DNA of 64,000 nucleotides from Galbula dea (GCA_013399015.1 VWZX01010817.1:1364001-1428000), one strand, 5' to 3'. Numbered from the stretch's first letter, positions 13,965 through 26,616 are shown. A program made the numbers and translations. Notes: generated by a model not told the origin, from the sequence alone.

Positions 13965-14600
13965 ACGGCTGAACATGAGTCAGCAGTGTGCCCAGGCGGC
14001 CAAGAAAGCCAACAGCATCCTGGCTTGCATCTGAAACAATGTAGCCACCAAGACTAGAGAAGTGATTGTCCCCCTGTACTCTGCACTGGTGAAGCCATGG
14101 CTCAAATACTGTTTGGTTTTGGGCCGCTCACTACCAGAAGGACTTTGAGGTGCTGGAGAAGAGAAACAAAGCTGGTGAAGGGTCTAGAGCACAAATCTTG
14201 TGAGGAATGGCTGAGGGAAACTGGGGTTGTTTAGTCTGGAGAAGAGGAGGCTCAGGAGACACCTTAGTGCTCTCTAAAACTACTTGGAAGGAGGTTATAG
14301 TGAGGTGGGGTTTGGTCTCCTCTCCCAGGTCACTAGCAATAGGACAAGAGGAAATGGCCTCAAGTTATGCCAAGGGAAGTTCAGATTGGATACTAGGAAA
14401 AATTTCTTCACTGAGAGAGTGGTTAGGCATTGGAATAGGCTGCCCAGGGAAGTGGTGGAGTCACCATCCCTGGAGGTGTTCACAAAACATGTAGACGTGG
14501 CACTTCACAGCATGGTTTATTGGCATGGGGGTGCTGGGTGGATGGTTGGACTTGATGATCTTAGAGGTCTTTTCCAAGATAAACAATTCTATGGTTCTAT
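13965..14600 (+). mobile_element. CR1 LINE, old copy: end of ORF2 plus 3' UTR
   Basis: This forward-strand copy begins within the C-terminal part of CR1 ORF2, the reverse transcriptase/endonuclease protein. The nucleotide text matches the familiar CR1 series: a stretch meaning 'mother cells AEHEPAVC-like' is absent, but the segment AGCAGTGTGCCCAGG, then CAACAGCATCCTGGCTTG, then GTGATTGTCCCCCTGTACTC, is typical. Translated pieces such as RTRGNGLK and HWNRLPREVVESPSLEVF are recognisable around 14330-14480, but the frame is broken by several indels and stops. It ends in TTGGACTTGATGATCTTAGAGG and two ATTCTATG-type units. The different 3' end and heavier decay mark it as older than the copies at 55.7 and 57.8 kb. 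Confidence 0.95.
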
Positions 14601-17600
14601 AAAGATAATAGGTACTTGACAGGGCAGAGTTAGAAAAATGTAGTGGCTCTCCTTCTCAGCTCAGGGAAATGCTGGTTCTCTGTTTACTGATATTAGTCTT
14701 TTGTCAGAAAACTGTGGCTTCCTCTTCAGGAATTCAGCTTGATGCAACGTTGTAACAAAGGTGAAAAATCACAGTTTTGAAAACAAATGTCCATGGAGTT
14801 TTTTTAAAGACTGTTCAGTAGATGATATAGCTCTAAAGCATAAAAATAACCTTATTTTATGTAAAGAATTTACTAGCAATATGGCAACAGAAGTTCTAAT
14901 GGACTGGGGAGGGGAGAGAGAAGAATTGTCTCGGAAATAATGGGCATACTTTAAATGCTTTCTAACAGCTAGCTTCTGTGGCTGTGCAGCTCTCAAGTTC
15001 TAAGTTCAAAGATTGATTAATCATCCAGTCAGATGCACAATAAAGTTTTAGAGTTTTTCCCTTGGTAGATTTCTGGAACATTTAAAAGAAAAAAAATAGG
15101 CAATTTACAAACAAGGACAAGGAAACCTGAATAGTTGTTATGATTTAAACCCAAGCATTTACTGATAAAAGCTGCCTACTCACTTTCAAGTACTTTGATC
15201 ACAGAAGATTGAAGAGGTTGGCTGCAGTATGCCCTCCCTTACTGAAGACTTCCTTAAACTGGAGCATGCCAGTCCTGTGAGCCATTAAGTGTTTCTTGGC
15301 AGGATGTGTAATTTCAGCATGTGTTAGTTTAGTAAATGATGCACTTTCATATTCAAAAGTTCTTTTGAAAGGTTTAAACATAAAGCTCAAAAAACAACAA
15401 AACAAACAAAAACCCAACAAAACACACCTCCCCACAAAAAAACCCCAAATAAAACCACAAACAAGAAAACAAAACCACAAAAAGGGACAGATCCTCAACT
15501 GGAGTAAAAAAATGTAGTCTCATTGCCTTTGTTAGAGCTGTGCCAGTTCAAACAAAACAGCTGAAAACCTGAAGGAAAATATTTTGAGGAAGGAATATCC
15601 TGTCCAGATTTAACCCTTATAAAGCAGCTGAGTTCTTTGTGGAAATAGCTAGGAAAAGACACAGAACTGAAATATTTTCCAAGGGCCAGTGAAGAAGTGA
15701 AACAGATCTGTGTGCATGAGTCTGAGACATCACTCTCTTGAAGGCCATCATTTGGACATTGGTCATAATCTTTCCTCTGCACCCTCTTGTTCTCTGGGAC
15801 TCTTACATGGAAAGTCAAATTTTAAGTACATCCTTGACATTTTCTTCCTCAGCAATAATTTGACATTTTCCACATCTTATTACTTATGAAACTTGACATC
15901 ATGTCAGTCTTCTAGCATGAACTTTCAGCCATTTCAGTTTTTTTCCTACTTAATTACAGCCATGATTGAATGAAAATTGTTAGCTTCTTTGTTCAACTAG
16001 CCCACTTATGGGTAAATTATAACACATTTAGATGCAAATCATGATTCTAAATTTCTTAACATACTAATATAAGGCTATAACTGTGTATATATATATTTAA
16101 GTATATTTGAATGTGCTCATGTGTACATATGCATATAACATCTTTAACAGTAAAAAGTGTTAAATGACCATATTTTGCAAGAAATATTCAGTGCTAAATC
16201 AATATTAATTAAATTGCTTTATTTGCAGAGTACATGCACTGCTCTGACTATTTTCTTTCCACTCTTGTTAAGAGAAACACTTCTAAAGATAACTCTATCA
16301 GCACTTTGGGAATATAACTGGTTTTCAGCTCAAACAGCTTACCTCTGACTTTGTTACCCCTCTTACAGGAGAGGATTTACCCAATAGAAAACTACATCTT
16401 AAATAGAAACAAAAGCAGTGGGAGTAATTTATAACAGATCTTTTAACTATTCTGCTTTGATATAGCATTACCAGAAAGACAAAGAACCTCCTGTTGCACT
16501 TGTGTGATCTCTAGAATATCAGCCTTTGCACCTGCAGCTATTGGTTCTGCTTTTTGCTATTTGGAAAGAATTAATTAATAATGAATTGAAAGACATGTTT
16601 TTTGTCTGATTTTTACATGATTTTACAGAACTTGTGTAACCTCTGTCTCTTGCAGTAAGGCAATGCTGAGGAAAATATATATAGTGAAAAGTTATACTGC
16701 TGCTTTGTAGAAAAAAGCCAAGGAAATCTTCAGGACCTTCCCACAGAAAAATGTCTGTGGCCAGACACACACTGACACAGGTCATGCTAGGCACAAAGAG
16801 TCCTACCCGGCACAAGGCAGGGATAGCAGATTCCTTTTCTCACCCTGCCACTCCAGATGTTGCTGAGCCCTGGGTGAGATCCTAGAGGCTTTGGGACACC
16901 TAAGCCAAACCTCAGGGGTGGTTGGAGAGGCAGCAGTTTTGCCAGTCTCACGCTGTGCCCCTTAGCTCCAAAATTCTTGCAGCTTCCTAATGAAGGTGTG
17001 AGTCTTCCTGGCAGATTGAGGGTAGCACGTAACACTGCATGTAGCTTATTCTTCTGCTTTACTCTCACAGAAAATCCAAGCCCTGGTGGGCTTACTTCAC
17101 AGAACATATATTTTATTCTGCTGATTTGGGATTGTCAAAAGTTAATCTGTGCTCCAAATTCAGGCAGTTGATACATCCTTACTAGCCACAGTAGAGAAAT
17201 AATGAATGTTGCTCAAGAACTTTGGGATGAGAATCTGGCAAGGGAGTTTCAGACTTCAGGGACAGGCTGGTTCTCTGGCATAGCTGCACGTTTACCCATC
17301 TGCTAAAGTGGCAATGAGCCTGCTGAAAAATTACTTGGTGCTACAGAAGTGGATTATGCACTGTAGGTGAAAATGGCAACTTAAACATTCATATTTGTCT
17401 TGTAAAAAAGCAGGCATTTCTCAGAAATTTTCAGTTGAGTTCCTTTACATGTGTGTTTGCATTGGTGGGTGTATGTATATATTTGTATGTTATATATGTG
17501 TGTGTTTCTGTACACATGTACATGTCTCTTGTTTCTTCCAAGTAGAGATTATTTCCAACTTTTATCTTCTAGTCTAACCACAGTCCTTAAAATTATAGAT

Positions 17601-18420
17601 CCTTGTTTCTCTGCCCTTCATTTGTAACTGTCAGTGCAGTGATCAAGGACTGTAACCCCTCTGAGTCCTGTTCATAGGAATGGAGGCCAGCAGCTCCATT
17701 CTGCAGTTAGCTGCGTTCCTGCCTTAGCACAGAAAGACACACTCTCCCTGACCAGCCTTCTCTTTTGTTCCTTACTGACTGCTGAAACTGGACAGGGATG
17801 GAGAGCGTAACATGAAAAATTAACTTTTCTGAGGTGCCCAGAGGATCAACATGGCAGAAATGTATAAATAACTTTTGCTACAGTCTGAAAAAAATTTGTA
17901 TCCCTTGAGCTCCAGAGTCCAACTTCCATATGGAAATATAATTTAAGAAGTTTGGGGGTTTAATGTGGACTTTTTCTGTTGTTCCCCCGGTGACTGAATA
18001 GAAGCAGCTTAGGCTGATTTTTTTCCCCCTACTATCATCACTCACTTTTCATCTAAAAATGTCAACAGAGTTTCAGAGTGAAGTCTGAATTCATCTGGTC
18101 AAATTAACCTTCTCAATAGTCTTAAAGCGAGAGCTGACCTTTGCTAAGGTATAACTTATGTCCAGTGCTTTAAGGAAATTTTGAGAATCTGAAGATTGTT
18201 CTGCAAGTTAGTTGCAGTCTTCAGATTAGGTACACTATTTAATATACACAGAACTTGAATTGTGTCAAAACACAACAGACAAAACCCCCAATAATATTTT
18301 TCCTTGGATTAATCTTGAATATGATTTTGTTTCTTGACTCAGAATTTTTGGAGGAAAAGGAATTCTGAGGGGAATCCCTGTATGTCCCAGAACAGAGAAA
18401 GAAGGAAAACCATAAGTGAC
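14601..18420. other. Non-coding stretch, no gene recognised
   Basis: I see no gene here. The stretch holds one A/C-rich tract (15388-15485), a short TATATATATAT run near 16086 and a TG/TA-rich patch near 17455-17520. A GC-richer patch at about 16790-17040 is unlike its surroundings, but I cannot match it to any family. Frames of 98-107 codons on the reverse strand (15199-15498, 15495-15818, 16519-16815 and 16787-17107) have no recognisable motif. Confidence 0.6.
15388..15485. repeat. A/C-rich low-complexity tract
   Basis: About 98 bases are nearly all A and C, in irregular AAC, AAAC and CCCCAAA units. It is the longest tract of its class in the window. It produces long spurious open frames on both strands, rich in Lys/Gln/Asn on the forward strand and in Phe/Leu/Cys on the reverse, which should not be taken as genes. 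Confidence 0.9.
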
Positions 18421-18539
18421 ATTAGACACAGGCACCCTGAGAATGCCTGATCTTGTCTGATCTCGGAAGCTAAGCAGGGTCAGGCCCCGTTAGTAGTTGG
18501 ATGGGAGACCGCCGGCGAATACCGGGTGCTTCAGGCTTT
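18421..18539 (+). pseudogene. 5S rRNA-like sequence (SINE head)
   Basis: Nearly the whole length of a 5S rRNA (about 120 nt) is present. The first dozen bases are poorly matched; the match is strong from 18433 on, with GATCTTGTCTGATCTCGG, GAAGCTAAGCAGGGT and GGATGGGAGACCGCC. Differences include a probable CpG decay after the A box and GCC-GGCG in place of GCC-TGGG. A true 5S gene would end in a T run just after GGCTTT, but here the sequence runs straight into CR1. It is therefore unlikely to make ribosomal RNA, and I call it a retroposed derivative. Confidence 0.88.
18468..18513 (+). promoter_or_regulatory. Internal RNA polymerase III promoter (type 1, 5S)
   Basis: The three parts of the 5S internal control region are present in order: A box AGCTAAGCAGGGT at 18468-18480, an intermediate element GTTAGTAG at 18489-18496 (one base off the usual form), and C box TTGGATGGGAGACCGCC at 18497-18513. 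In 5S genes these bind TFIIIA and then TFIIIC. The A and C boxes look intact, so this copy could still bind the factors, although whether it is transcribed cannot be told from sequence. Confidence 0.7.
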
Positions 18540-18614
18540 CCTGCTGTGGTAGGGTGGTTGGACTAGATGATCTTCTGAGGTCCCTTCCAACTCCTAATAT
18601 TCTGTGATCCGTGA

Positions 18615-18621
18615 TTTTTTT
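18615..18621 (+). terminator. T run at the SINE end, possible Pol III terminator
   Basis: Seven T bases directly follow the decayed ATTCTGTG repeats. Polymerase III stops at runs of four or more T, and there is no such run between the internal promoter and this point, so a transcript from the 5S promoter would end here after about 195-200 nt. The run may be chance flanking DNA and not part of the element. Confidence 0.4.
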
Positions 18622-21600
18622 GATGACTGAACCCAGTTTATTGCAAACTCACTGCTTGATTTTATTTTATATGGCAAATGAAAATACAGAAAAGTATTGG
18701 TGCAAATGGTAGCAAAGCTAAATTTGATAAAAACATCTCTGGGTTTAGGTTTGACGAAGGTTTTTTTAAAGTCAATTTAATGTTCAGGGCAGCATTGCTG
18801 TGTGCTCCAAGTCACTACATGCTCAAGGGCAGTTTGGTGCTTTGTCCTTTTTGGTTTGAAAACCAAGCAAATTTTGACTCTTGATTTACGTTGTTCAGTA
18901 TCCCATATTATGGAGGGTTTGTAAGGAAAAGTACCCAAGGTCAGCTGCAAGAATTCAGAATAAATCTTACACATACACATATAACATGCTTGTTTTAAAA
19001 GTATAAATTGTAGGATTTGCAGATTCTCTGCTACCCTTAAAAATCTGTTCCACTTTTCTTCCCACGGCTACAGGGGACTGTTTGAAAAAAAAAACAAAAC
19101 AAAAAACCAGGAACATAGAAATATATCTATACACTAGTGCCCTGTTCTAAGAGCTCCAAAGTATTTGTGACATTTTCTTTTTACTGCAGATCTTGAGTAG
19201 ATGGTTTATCTGCAACTTAAAACAGAGGAGATGATACTGAAGTCTAATTGCCCTTGTGAAAATCTCAGCTGGAAGTATACACCACAAGGCAGCAATTACT
19301 AATGATCTAAGAAAACTGAAAGGATATATTTTCACTTATTAATCAAAGAATCTTTACTTCAACTACAAAGCAGCCTTGGAAAGTGGGTAGTATAACTGAA
19401 GAAAGCCTTCTCCCTAGGGGACTAACATAGGTATGACTAGAACTTGTTACATCTTTCCAACTTGCTGCTTAGACAGATTACATGATTAGCAAATCACAAG
19501 TACAATGGAAGTATGCCTGTTTCTTCTCTGAGCTGGTGTGGCTTATAGTGAAGACTCTGGGATAGCAGAACATCTATGAGGGCTGGCATATGAGTGTGTG
19601 TGTGTGTTTATGAATCTACACAAGTACAAACAAAAGGAGTATTCACCTTTTAAGAGCCCCTTTTAATCTCTTTCAGTATAATAAAACCAGATAAGCTTTG
19701 GTTGGTTTACTTTTACTAGTAGTATATGGGGATTATGAAGGTCAAAGCAAATTTCATCTGTGGTGCAATTCAAAGTGGCAAGGAGGAATTAGCAGTACCA
19801 TTTTTTAGTATCAATTTGGAATCTAGGTACCATAGAGATAGACTGAGAATCATAAGGAAATGAGCATCTGTTCAGCTTCCAGTGATGCTAAGCTTCCTTA
19901 TTCTTCTGGCACAGATTTATGTGAGGTGAAGCACTGAAGCAAATTTTGGCTCAGTCTTTTTTTTTCTCTTTAAATCCAGTCTCATGAAAAATATTCTGTT
20001 TTACTTCAACTGTAAATCAAAACCCCATTCTAAATTTTGGCATCATGGAAAAATATTTTCTCCAGGTAAATATTGGCAGTTTACAAAAGCTCATGTGAAA
20101 ACTGAATGGAAATTGTGTCAAAATTTAGAGACAGTCCTGAAGGTTTTAAACTTTTCTCACCACTATCCTGTAGGAAAAGAACACACAGCTATCCTTGCAT
20201 TTCCAAGTGCTTCTGTACATGAACTCGAAAGCCCAAGGTGGATTTCAAATGTATATTTTTTGATCAACTTAAAAAATGAAAAGCAGTTATGTTTCATATC
20301 AAATAAACCCCCCAAGGTTAAATTCCTTGGTTTAAAAGTAGATTGTTTTGGATCTTTCTATAGCCTAAGGATTTCAACAGAAAGTTTCAAATGTCTTTAT
20401 GAAAATTTGATCTTTGTCCCCTGAGAGGGCAGGGTTTTGTGTGAGAAGTCAGCTATACCTGTCTGTTTGCATTGGAGCAGCCCTTACAGCTGTGTTTCCA
20501 CTCCTAGCCAGAACAAAAATGAAAACATAACTTATTTTTCCTGCAGCCTCATTAAAATGGAACTAATTTTGGAGAATATTATACCATAGTTCCATACTTC
20601 ATAATAAACTGTTTATTTTTTCCCATACAAATGAGTGTGAACCATTAAGCTTTCAACAACAGCACCTAAAATAATGAGGAGGAACACATTTTTATAATGA
20701 GGATAATTGTAATCGCAGAACTTTCCAAGTGATGCAGTAAATTTTCTCCCAGCTGTGAGACTGAACTTTCTCAAAAATAGGTGTTTTAGTTTAACTAACT
20801 TATTAGGCTCATTACAGAAGTCACTGTGTAAAGTTTGGTGGCCTAAATTTTCCAGAACAAATTGAATGAGGTTTATCCCATGCTTAAAATCTTTGAGTCT
20901 TTGAAATAATCATTTACCTCATCATTGAGATCAATTTTTGCCATTTTTGTCACACACATTTTCTTCAGCTACCTACCATGGTATTGATAATTAATATGCA
21001 CTTTAAATATTTATAAAAATAGTTATAATATTCATAATATAGGAATTAAAGTTTTCAACACAGGAGAAAAGGCACAGGTGCCCAGGAAAAGGTGACCCAC
21101 CCTCCCCAGCTGCTGTCCTGGTCAGGAAATCCCTGCTGTGTTCTCTATGGCTAGCCACATAAAATGTTAAAATTGGTATTTCTCTGGGATGTAGTATAAA
21201 AGTGACATCACTGTAATGGTGACATTACCTGGAATAAGATTTTCCTTCCTGCTTTGTTTTTATGTAATAACTACAGGGTTACAGGTAGTCAGTTTGACAG
21301 GAGCTGTCCTGGTTCTTCATGAAGAATGAACAATGGGAAAACAATTAGAACAACTTCCTGCTTGTTCTTGCTACACAGACTGTCACTTTTAGTCCCTTTA
21401 GGTTTCAGGTCATGAAGGCATAAGAAAGGGTCCAGTTCTTCTTCAGCATCCTTTAAATTATCCAGCAGAGCTCCACAGAATATGTGGGTGGTTATCCTCA
21501 GAGGTGCACTGAATTTATCTTCTTGGATTTATCTCTAAGGATATGTTTGATTTCCCTTTTGAGGTCAAGGCACGTAAATGATCATATGGCATTCAATGCT

Positions 21601-24600
21601 TCCAGTTAGTAGCCTTTCTGTTCCAAAATCCAACAGCAAAACCTAATGAATGGCCCTTCAGGATTTAACTGAATTGCCAGGAAAAAAAGAACAAATCTTC
21701 TTCATGCACTCCAGAAGGAATTTCTCCTCTCTTCGCTTTTCCTCAGCTTTTAGAAACACAGATGTGTAGGGCTTAGCTCCTCAGAGTAGCAGATTGATTT
21801 GTTCATATGTCAATTTACAAAAGCAAACAGAATGGACTTCTAGATAAGGAATATCAGAGAGAGGTGAGGAGATGATGAAAAACACTAAATGATGATTCAT
21901 AAAATGATGTGATTATTAATGTAAGGGCTTCCACCTCCCACAATCACCTACACACCACAGTTTAAACAGGTTTTTTTCTTTGAACCAGTTCATCACATAA
22001 AATATACATCAGGATCCAGGGAAATGTTTATTTAATTAACTGTCATCAGGCTGAGACAAAGAAAAAGCCTCTTCTGTCAGAATAAGCTAAAAATACAGAT
22101 GATACCACAACAAAGTGATTGTGCCAAGGATCTGAGCTCTTGCACAGAGTTCTCCTGAATATTGGTTTGATTTTTCTCTTTGACTGGTTTTACTGTAGTG
22201 TTGAACAGTCAAACAGCAGCACCAAGGCCTCAGGCAAGTGATGTTCATTTTCACTAGACATCCAGCCCAGCACACTGTGATTAGCACCTCTAGACTCAGG
22301 GCTTATCAATTGAGACTGCTAATATGCTTTTTGGGCTGGCAATTCTGGTATGCACATTAAGCTGAGTATCATCCCCTTTTAATGTCACCTTTAAATGTTT
22401 AATAATCTGACTGTGATAAATGGTCTGGATATTTATTTCCTTCCTCAGAGAGAAGGATCCCATTAATGAATTAAATACTTTCAGGAGGACCAAAGTTGCT
22501 TGCCAGAGGTTCAGGTCTGATTTAGCATAGGGTCCATTTCTTTCCATACCTTATGCTCCTGCTAGAGGTATATGGATCCATTTTTCCACCTTTGAATAGA
22601 GGATGTTATCATGAAGAACTTGGATTTGATTATGTTGACTCGGATTTCATCAAGAAGATGAGGAACTGCCTAGGCATATCCTGGACAGAAACAGAAAAGT
22701 ATCATGAGGAATTGGTGTCCCAGGCTTGCCACAACCTCTATCTGCTGCCATCAGTTTTCTAAGTCTTATAACACTGCATCTACCTTGCAGATTTTGGTAT
22801 CAGCTGACTTTTGTTTATTATTGCCTACTTTAACTAGGTGGTTTTTCTTTTGCACACGTTAATTCATAGAGCAAAATCCTTCTGGGGTGCTGCCTTGTGT
22901 CCTAGATTTCCCATTCTGCTGATGGTAAGAATGTACTTGAATGGTCCCCATAATTTTTCTTTTCATAGACAAGAATGGTATTAAAATGTAATGAAGAAAA
23001 TTATAGACAAAATAGGAGTAATGAATGGCAGCTTTTGTCTGCTCTGAGATTTACTGTGCAGTTATAATCCCATCAACCTATTGCAGAGTGGAATATTTTT
23101 CCTTGTGTGCACACACATGCACTTTTTTACCTGGAGCTTGTCATGAGGAGCAGCTGTAAATTCCCAGGGAGAGTGATCCACTGTGAAGTGTGAAATCTAG
23201 TGTTTCATGCAGTACCCTAGACTTTCTCTCCTGAATAGGAAAAGCCTTGCAAGGGACACTGAGCAGAAACTAGTAAAGACAAAGAACGCTCTCAGAGGAG
23301 GAAACACCAGTTTAAGAAGAAAGCTTATTTTTTGTGGCAGTGGTCTTTGTGTTTTCATGAGGCAGATACCTCATTCACATTCATGTCAACACAAGGAGAA
23401 GCCAAACCCTTTTAGTCTCTGAGGATAAAACCATGAACTTAGACAGAAGGAGCAGGAGGGATCTTTCCCAGCTGCACCTCCAAATCACTTCTTCCCTCTG
23501 GCAGCTTGCTAGGTGCCTGTTAACTGGGACTGTTAATCCCTCTCTCTCCAGAAGCCACATCACTGCTCTTCTGATTGCCGGAGGGAGGAAACACTAGAGA
23601 AAGTCGAGGTTTGCTATCTCCTTCCTTGGACAGAGCAGGTGCTTACTTTCCCTCCCAACAGTGATCTTTTCCTGTACACTGGGCACATGCCACAGGACTC
23701 AAATATTTGCTGAAAACAGAGTGGAGATGCTTGCTTGGCTCCCTGGGAGCCTTACTCAAAGCCTGCCAGTGGGGCTAATATCTTGGAAATTGCTATTTGA
23801 GAGTCGCATGTAGGCAGCTGGGGAGTCAAGACAGACAACACTAAACACAACTTGATTCCCCTGGGAAATTCAGGTACATGTAGGACTCAGAGGGGCTTTA
23901 TTTAGCTATGACCATCTTTCTATGGTGAAAGTTGCCTCATTCTTTTTTTTTATATTACTATTATTATTTATTACTACCCTACAGGTAGACAAACAACTTC
24001 AAACAACTTCAAAGACATTTACAAAATATATCTGAACTAATGTAATCCTTATTGTTATGGCCAAGTACAATCTTACACCTGGGAAGTGTTTAGCCTGAAG
24101 ACCTGCATTTTTCCTCTGGTCTTCCTAAAAATGACAGATATGCAGCAGTGCAGGTGATCTTTCACCAGTGTGAAAATCGTGACCAGACTTCAACTTAAAG
24201 TCTGAGGGCTGCTGAGAGCACTCAGTGAACATAGTGACTTGAACTTAACAAGCTTATCTTAGGCATCTTTTTGAGTTGTCTTGGCAGTTTGGACACCTTG
24301 TATTTCTTCTCTGAGTGGTGGGTCTTTGCTAGAGGAGCCTCTCTGTTTTTTATTCCTGTTCCTTGATTGTGGACACAAAGCTGAATGCTTAAGTGACTCT
24401 TATTAGAGGAATCTAAGCCTTTGTACACGTTTACTTTTAAAGGGCAGATAAAGAGTTTTTTGTTCAGTTTTAGAGTGCTTTGTTATTTTCTTGTTTTGTA
24501 TATTGACAGTATCTGTACTTCTATCAGATTTGGAGTTATGTGGCTGTCACCACCCTTGTTTTCTGCTTTCCTATCAGAAAATGTTGAGTGAGCCTATAAG

Positions 24601-26555
24601 AAGCCAACGGTAAACAGTTACCCCAACTTCTTTTACTGTGGTAGGTTGTTGCTTGTGAGAAAGTTTCAGCAATTCCTGCAGAGGAGAAATTTGCTGGTTT
24701 ACTCATAGATTTAATAGAGATACATGTTGAGCTCTCAGTCATCATTATCTAAGAATACTGCATGTCTCACACATACTAAAAAAATGATACAGATGCCTTT
24801 AATAAAATAAAAATTTCCTAGATGAATGAATTATTTTCTAACATCAGGGAAACATCCTCTAAGGCTGGTAGGACTTACTGAATAAGATCTACAGGAAGAG
24901 TCAAATGGCTCCCAGAGGAGCCCCTAAACAAGAAAGTTGCATGTATGACTTTCTTCAGTTTTCAATTCTGTTTTGTTAAAATAGTTAAAATTTTACTTAA
25001 AATAAAAGGAGCATCCTTAGATAGCCTATTACTGACTAAAACAGTTTCAGAATATCTTCATTAGTTAAACCAGCCTGTGTTTTTTTCATAAAACTAAAGC
25101 AGTGTAGGGTGCAGTATGAATCCATGTGCCTTATCTCAACTCTCCTGGGTGCTAGTATCCACTTGCACTCGAATTGTCTGGGGCTCATACTGTTAGGGAA
25201 ACCCATGGGATTACAACAAGAAGACAGCATAAGAAAATCCAAGCTATTTATGGCAGTGTTATCTGTGGGTACAATGAAAAGAGCCAAGGCAGGAGGAGAG
25301 AACTGTTATGGCTTTTAGTTCATCCTGTGCCCCAGAGCACAGACAGGCTTGAGGGTGGGAACAGCAGGTGACAGGTCCCTCAGTAGACCCTGAAGCTGTG
25401 CTTGGAGAGCATCTCTTTTGGGAAGAAACAGTGTCAGGAGACAGATGTAAATATTTTGTATGTTAAAGCATGAACTGGTGATGGTTTTAGACAAAAGTAC
25501 ATTTCCTTTACTAACCCCTTTTTTGTTACTTCAACAAATACAAGTGGCACTGCCATCAACCTTGAAAACATATATAATTAGATAAGTCCTTAGAACAGGA
25601 AAAATTTTTGTTGGATGTGTATATTCATAAACATATAGGGAGTAACTGAAAGCTAGGGAAGCCATTGCCATTTAATGCCAATTTTATGTAGGTTTTATAA
25701 GTGTATATTACTCTGCCGTTTCCCCAAATGATTGTTACCTTAGCAACTACCAAGTTGCATGCATACACTTGTTCTGAGAAGCAGAGTTTAATAAAGTAAA
25801 GCACCAGTGTTAAGGAGTTACCAGGAACATAGTGTGTATTGTGGGTTTTTTTAACACTTATGTATACTCACCTACATAAATGGTGCATTTTTTCTTTCAA
25901 GTTTCCCAAAACACCTTTTAGCATCTAGTCAGCGAAAGCATCAACTTTGTCTGTTCCTCTTCATTCATTTTAAAAACTAATATTTTATCCATAATAAGAG
26001 TGGTGAATCACTGCAGGGTCAGCAATTCTTGTGCATTGGGTAAAAGAATGGGTAAGGCTTCATGTGCCAGAGGATTCATCTGCACTAGTTGTGTCCATCT
26101 GAGGTGTGATCTGATACACATACAGACTGTAACATTTGTCATCGAGGAACAGACTGGGATAAAATTCAAATGAATTTTGAACCTTTTAACAGCCACTCAA
26201 ATCTGACTTTTTTTCTTTCTAATATTTAAAGAAAATAAGTTGGAAACCCATTTACTTTGCTACCAGTCTTTTGCAGTCTTATCTTGTGTACTGCTGTCAA
26301 TCTTAAATGAGTAGGATCTCAAATCTGTTTTGCAGTAAACAAATATAGGTACATGCTGCATCTGTCATGTTTCGTTATTCTTCCCCTTCCTTCCCCCTGC
26401 CCTGGAAATTTACCCATTAGATAATCCTCTATCTAAAGAAGTGCATGTTAATCAGGGATGTCACAGGAGCACCCTTCAGTTTGTTCAAAGCAGCTTGTCA
26501 GAGAGGCCAGCCTTTATACTTGTTTTCCAGCTGATTTCCTGAGATGTAATCAGAC

Positions 26556-26616
26556 AAATGATTTACCTAAGGTTGCACACCAACTTATTGGCTAAGGCAA
26601 GACTAAGATCCTGAGA
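26556..26616 (-). repeat. Possible MIR-type (CORE-SINE) relic
   Basis: The segment with ATTTACCTAAGGTTGCACAC and then GGCTAAGGCAAGACTAAGATCC resembles the reverse complement of the MIR core (the stretch around 'CTTGCCCAAGGTCACACAG...GGCAGAGCCGGGATT'). By eye the match is only about 60 percent over roughly 55 bases. MIR-family copies are spread through amniote genomes, so a decayed copy in a bird is plausible, but chance resemblance cannot be excluded. Confidence 0.3.

Larger units (their letters stand above)
18421..18616 (+). mobile_element. 5S rRNA-derived SINE with a CR1 3' tail
   Basis: The element has two parts. The head (about 18421-18539) aligns to vertebrate 5S rRNA without indels from the CACCCTGA block at 18433 to GGCTTT at 18539. 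By eye I count roughly a dozen differences from the vertebrate 5S sequence as I remember it. The tail starts at 18540 and is the end of a CR1 LINE: CCTGCTGTGG, TTGGACTAGATGATCT, GAGGTCCCTTCCAACTCC, then ATTCTGTG and a decayed second unit. SINEs are non-autonomous and are copied by a partner LINE that recognises their 3' end, so a polymerase III head plus a CR1 tail is a classic SINE design. 5S-headed SINEs (SINE3 class) are known from fish, and AmnSINE1 has a 5S plus tRNA head; the bird SINEs I know are mostly tRNA-headed. Alternatively this could be a one-off chimera made by template switching. I see no clear target-site duplication, which is usual for CR1-driven insertions. Confidence 0.9.

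Noticed and set aside
18421..18539. A functional 5S rRNA gene
   Set aside because: Poor match at the 5' end, several substitutions, no T-run stop after the 5S part and direct fusion to CR1.
19984..20424. 146-codon open frame, the longest outside repeats
   Set aside because: AT-rich chance composition, no domain, no splice or promoter support and no start context worth noting.
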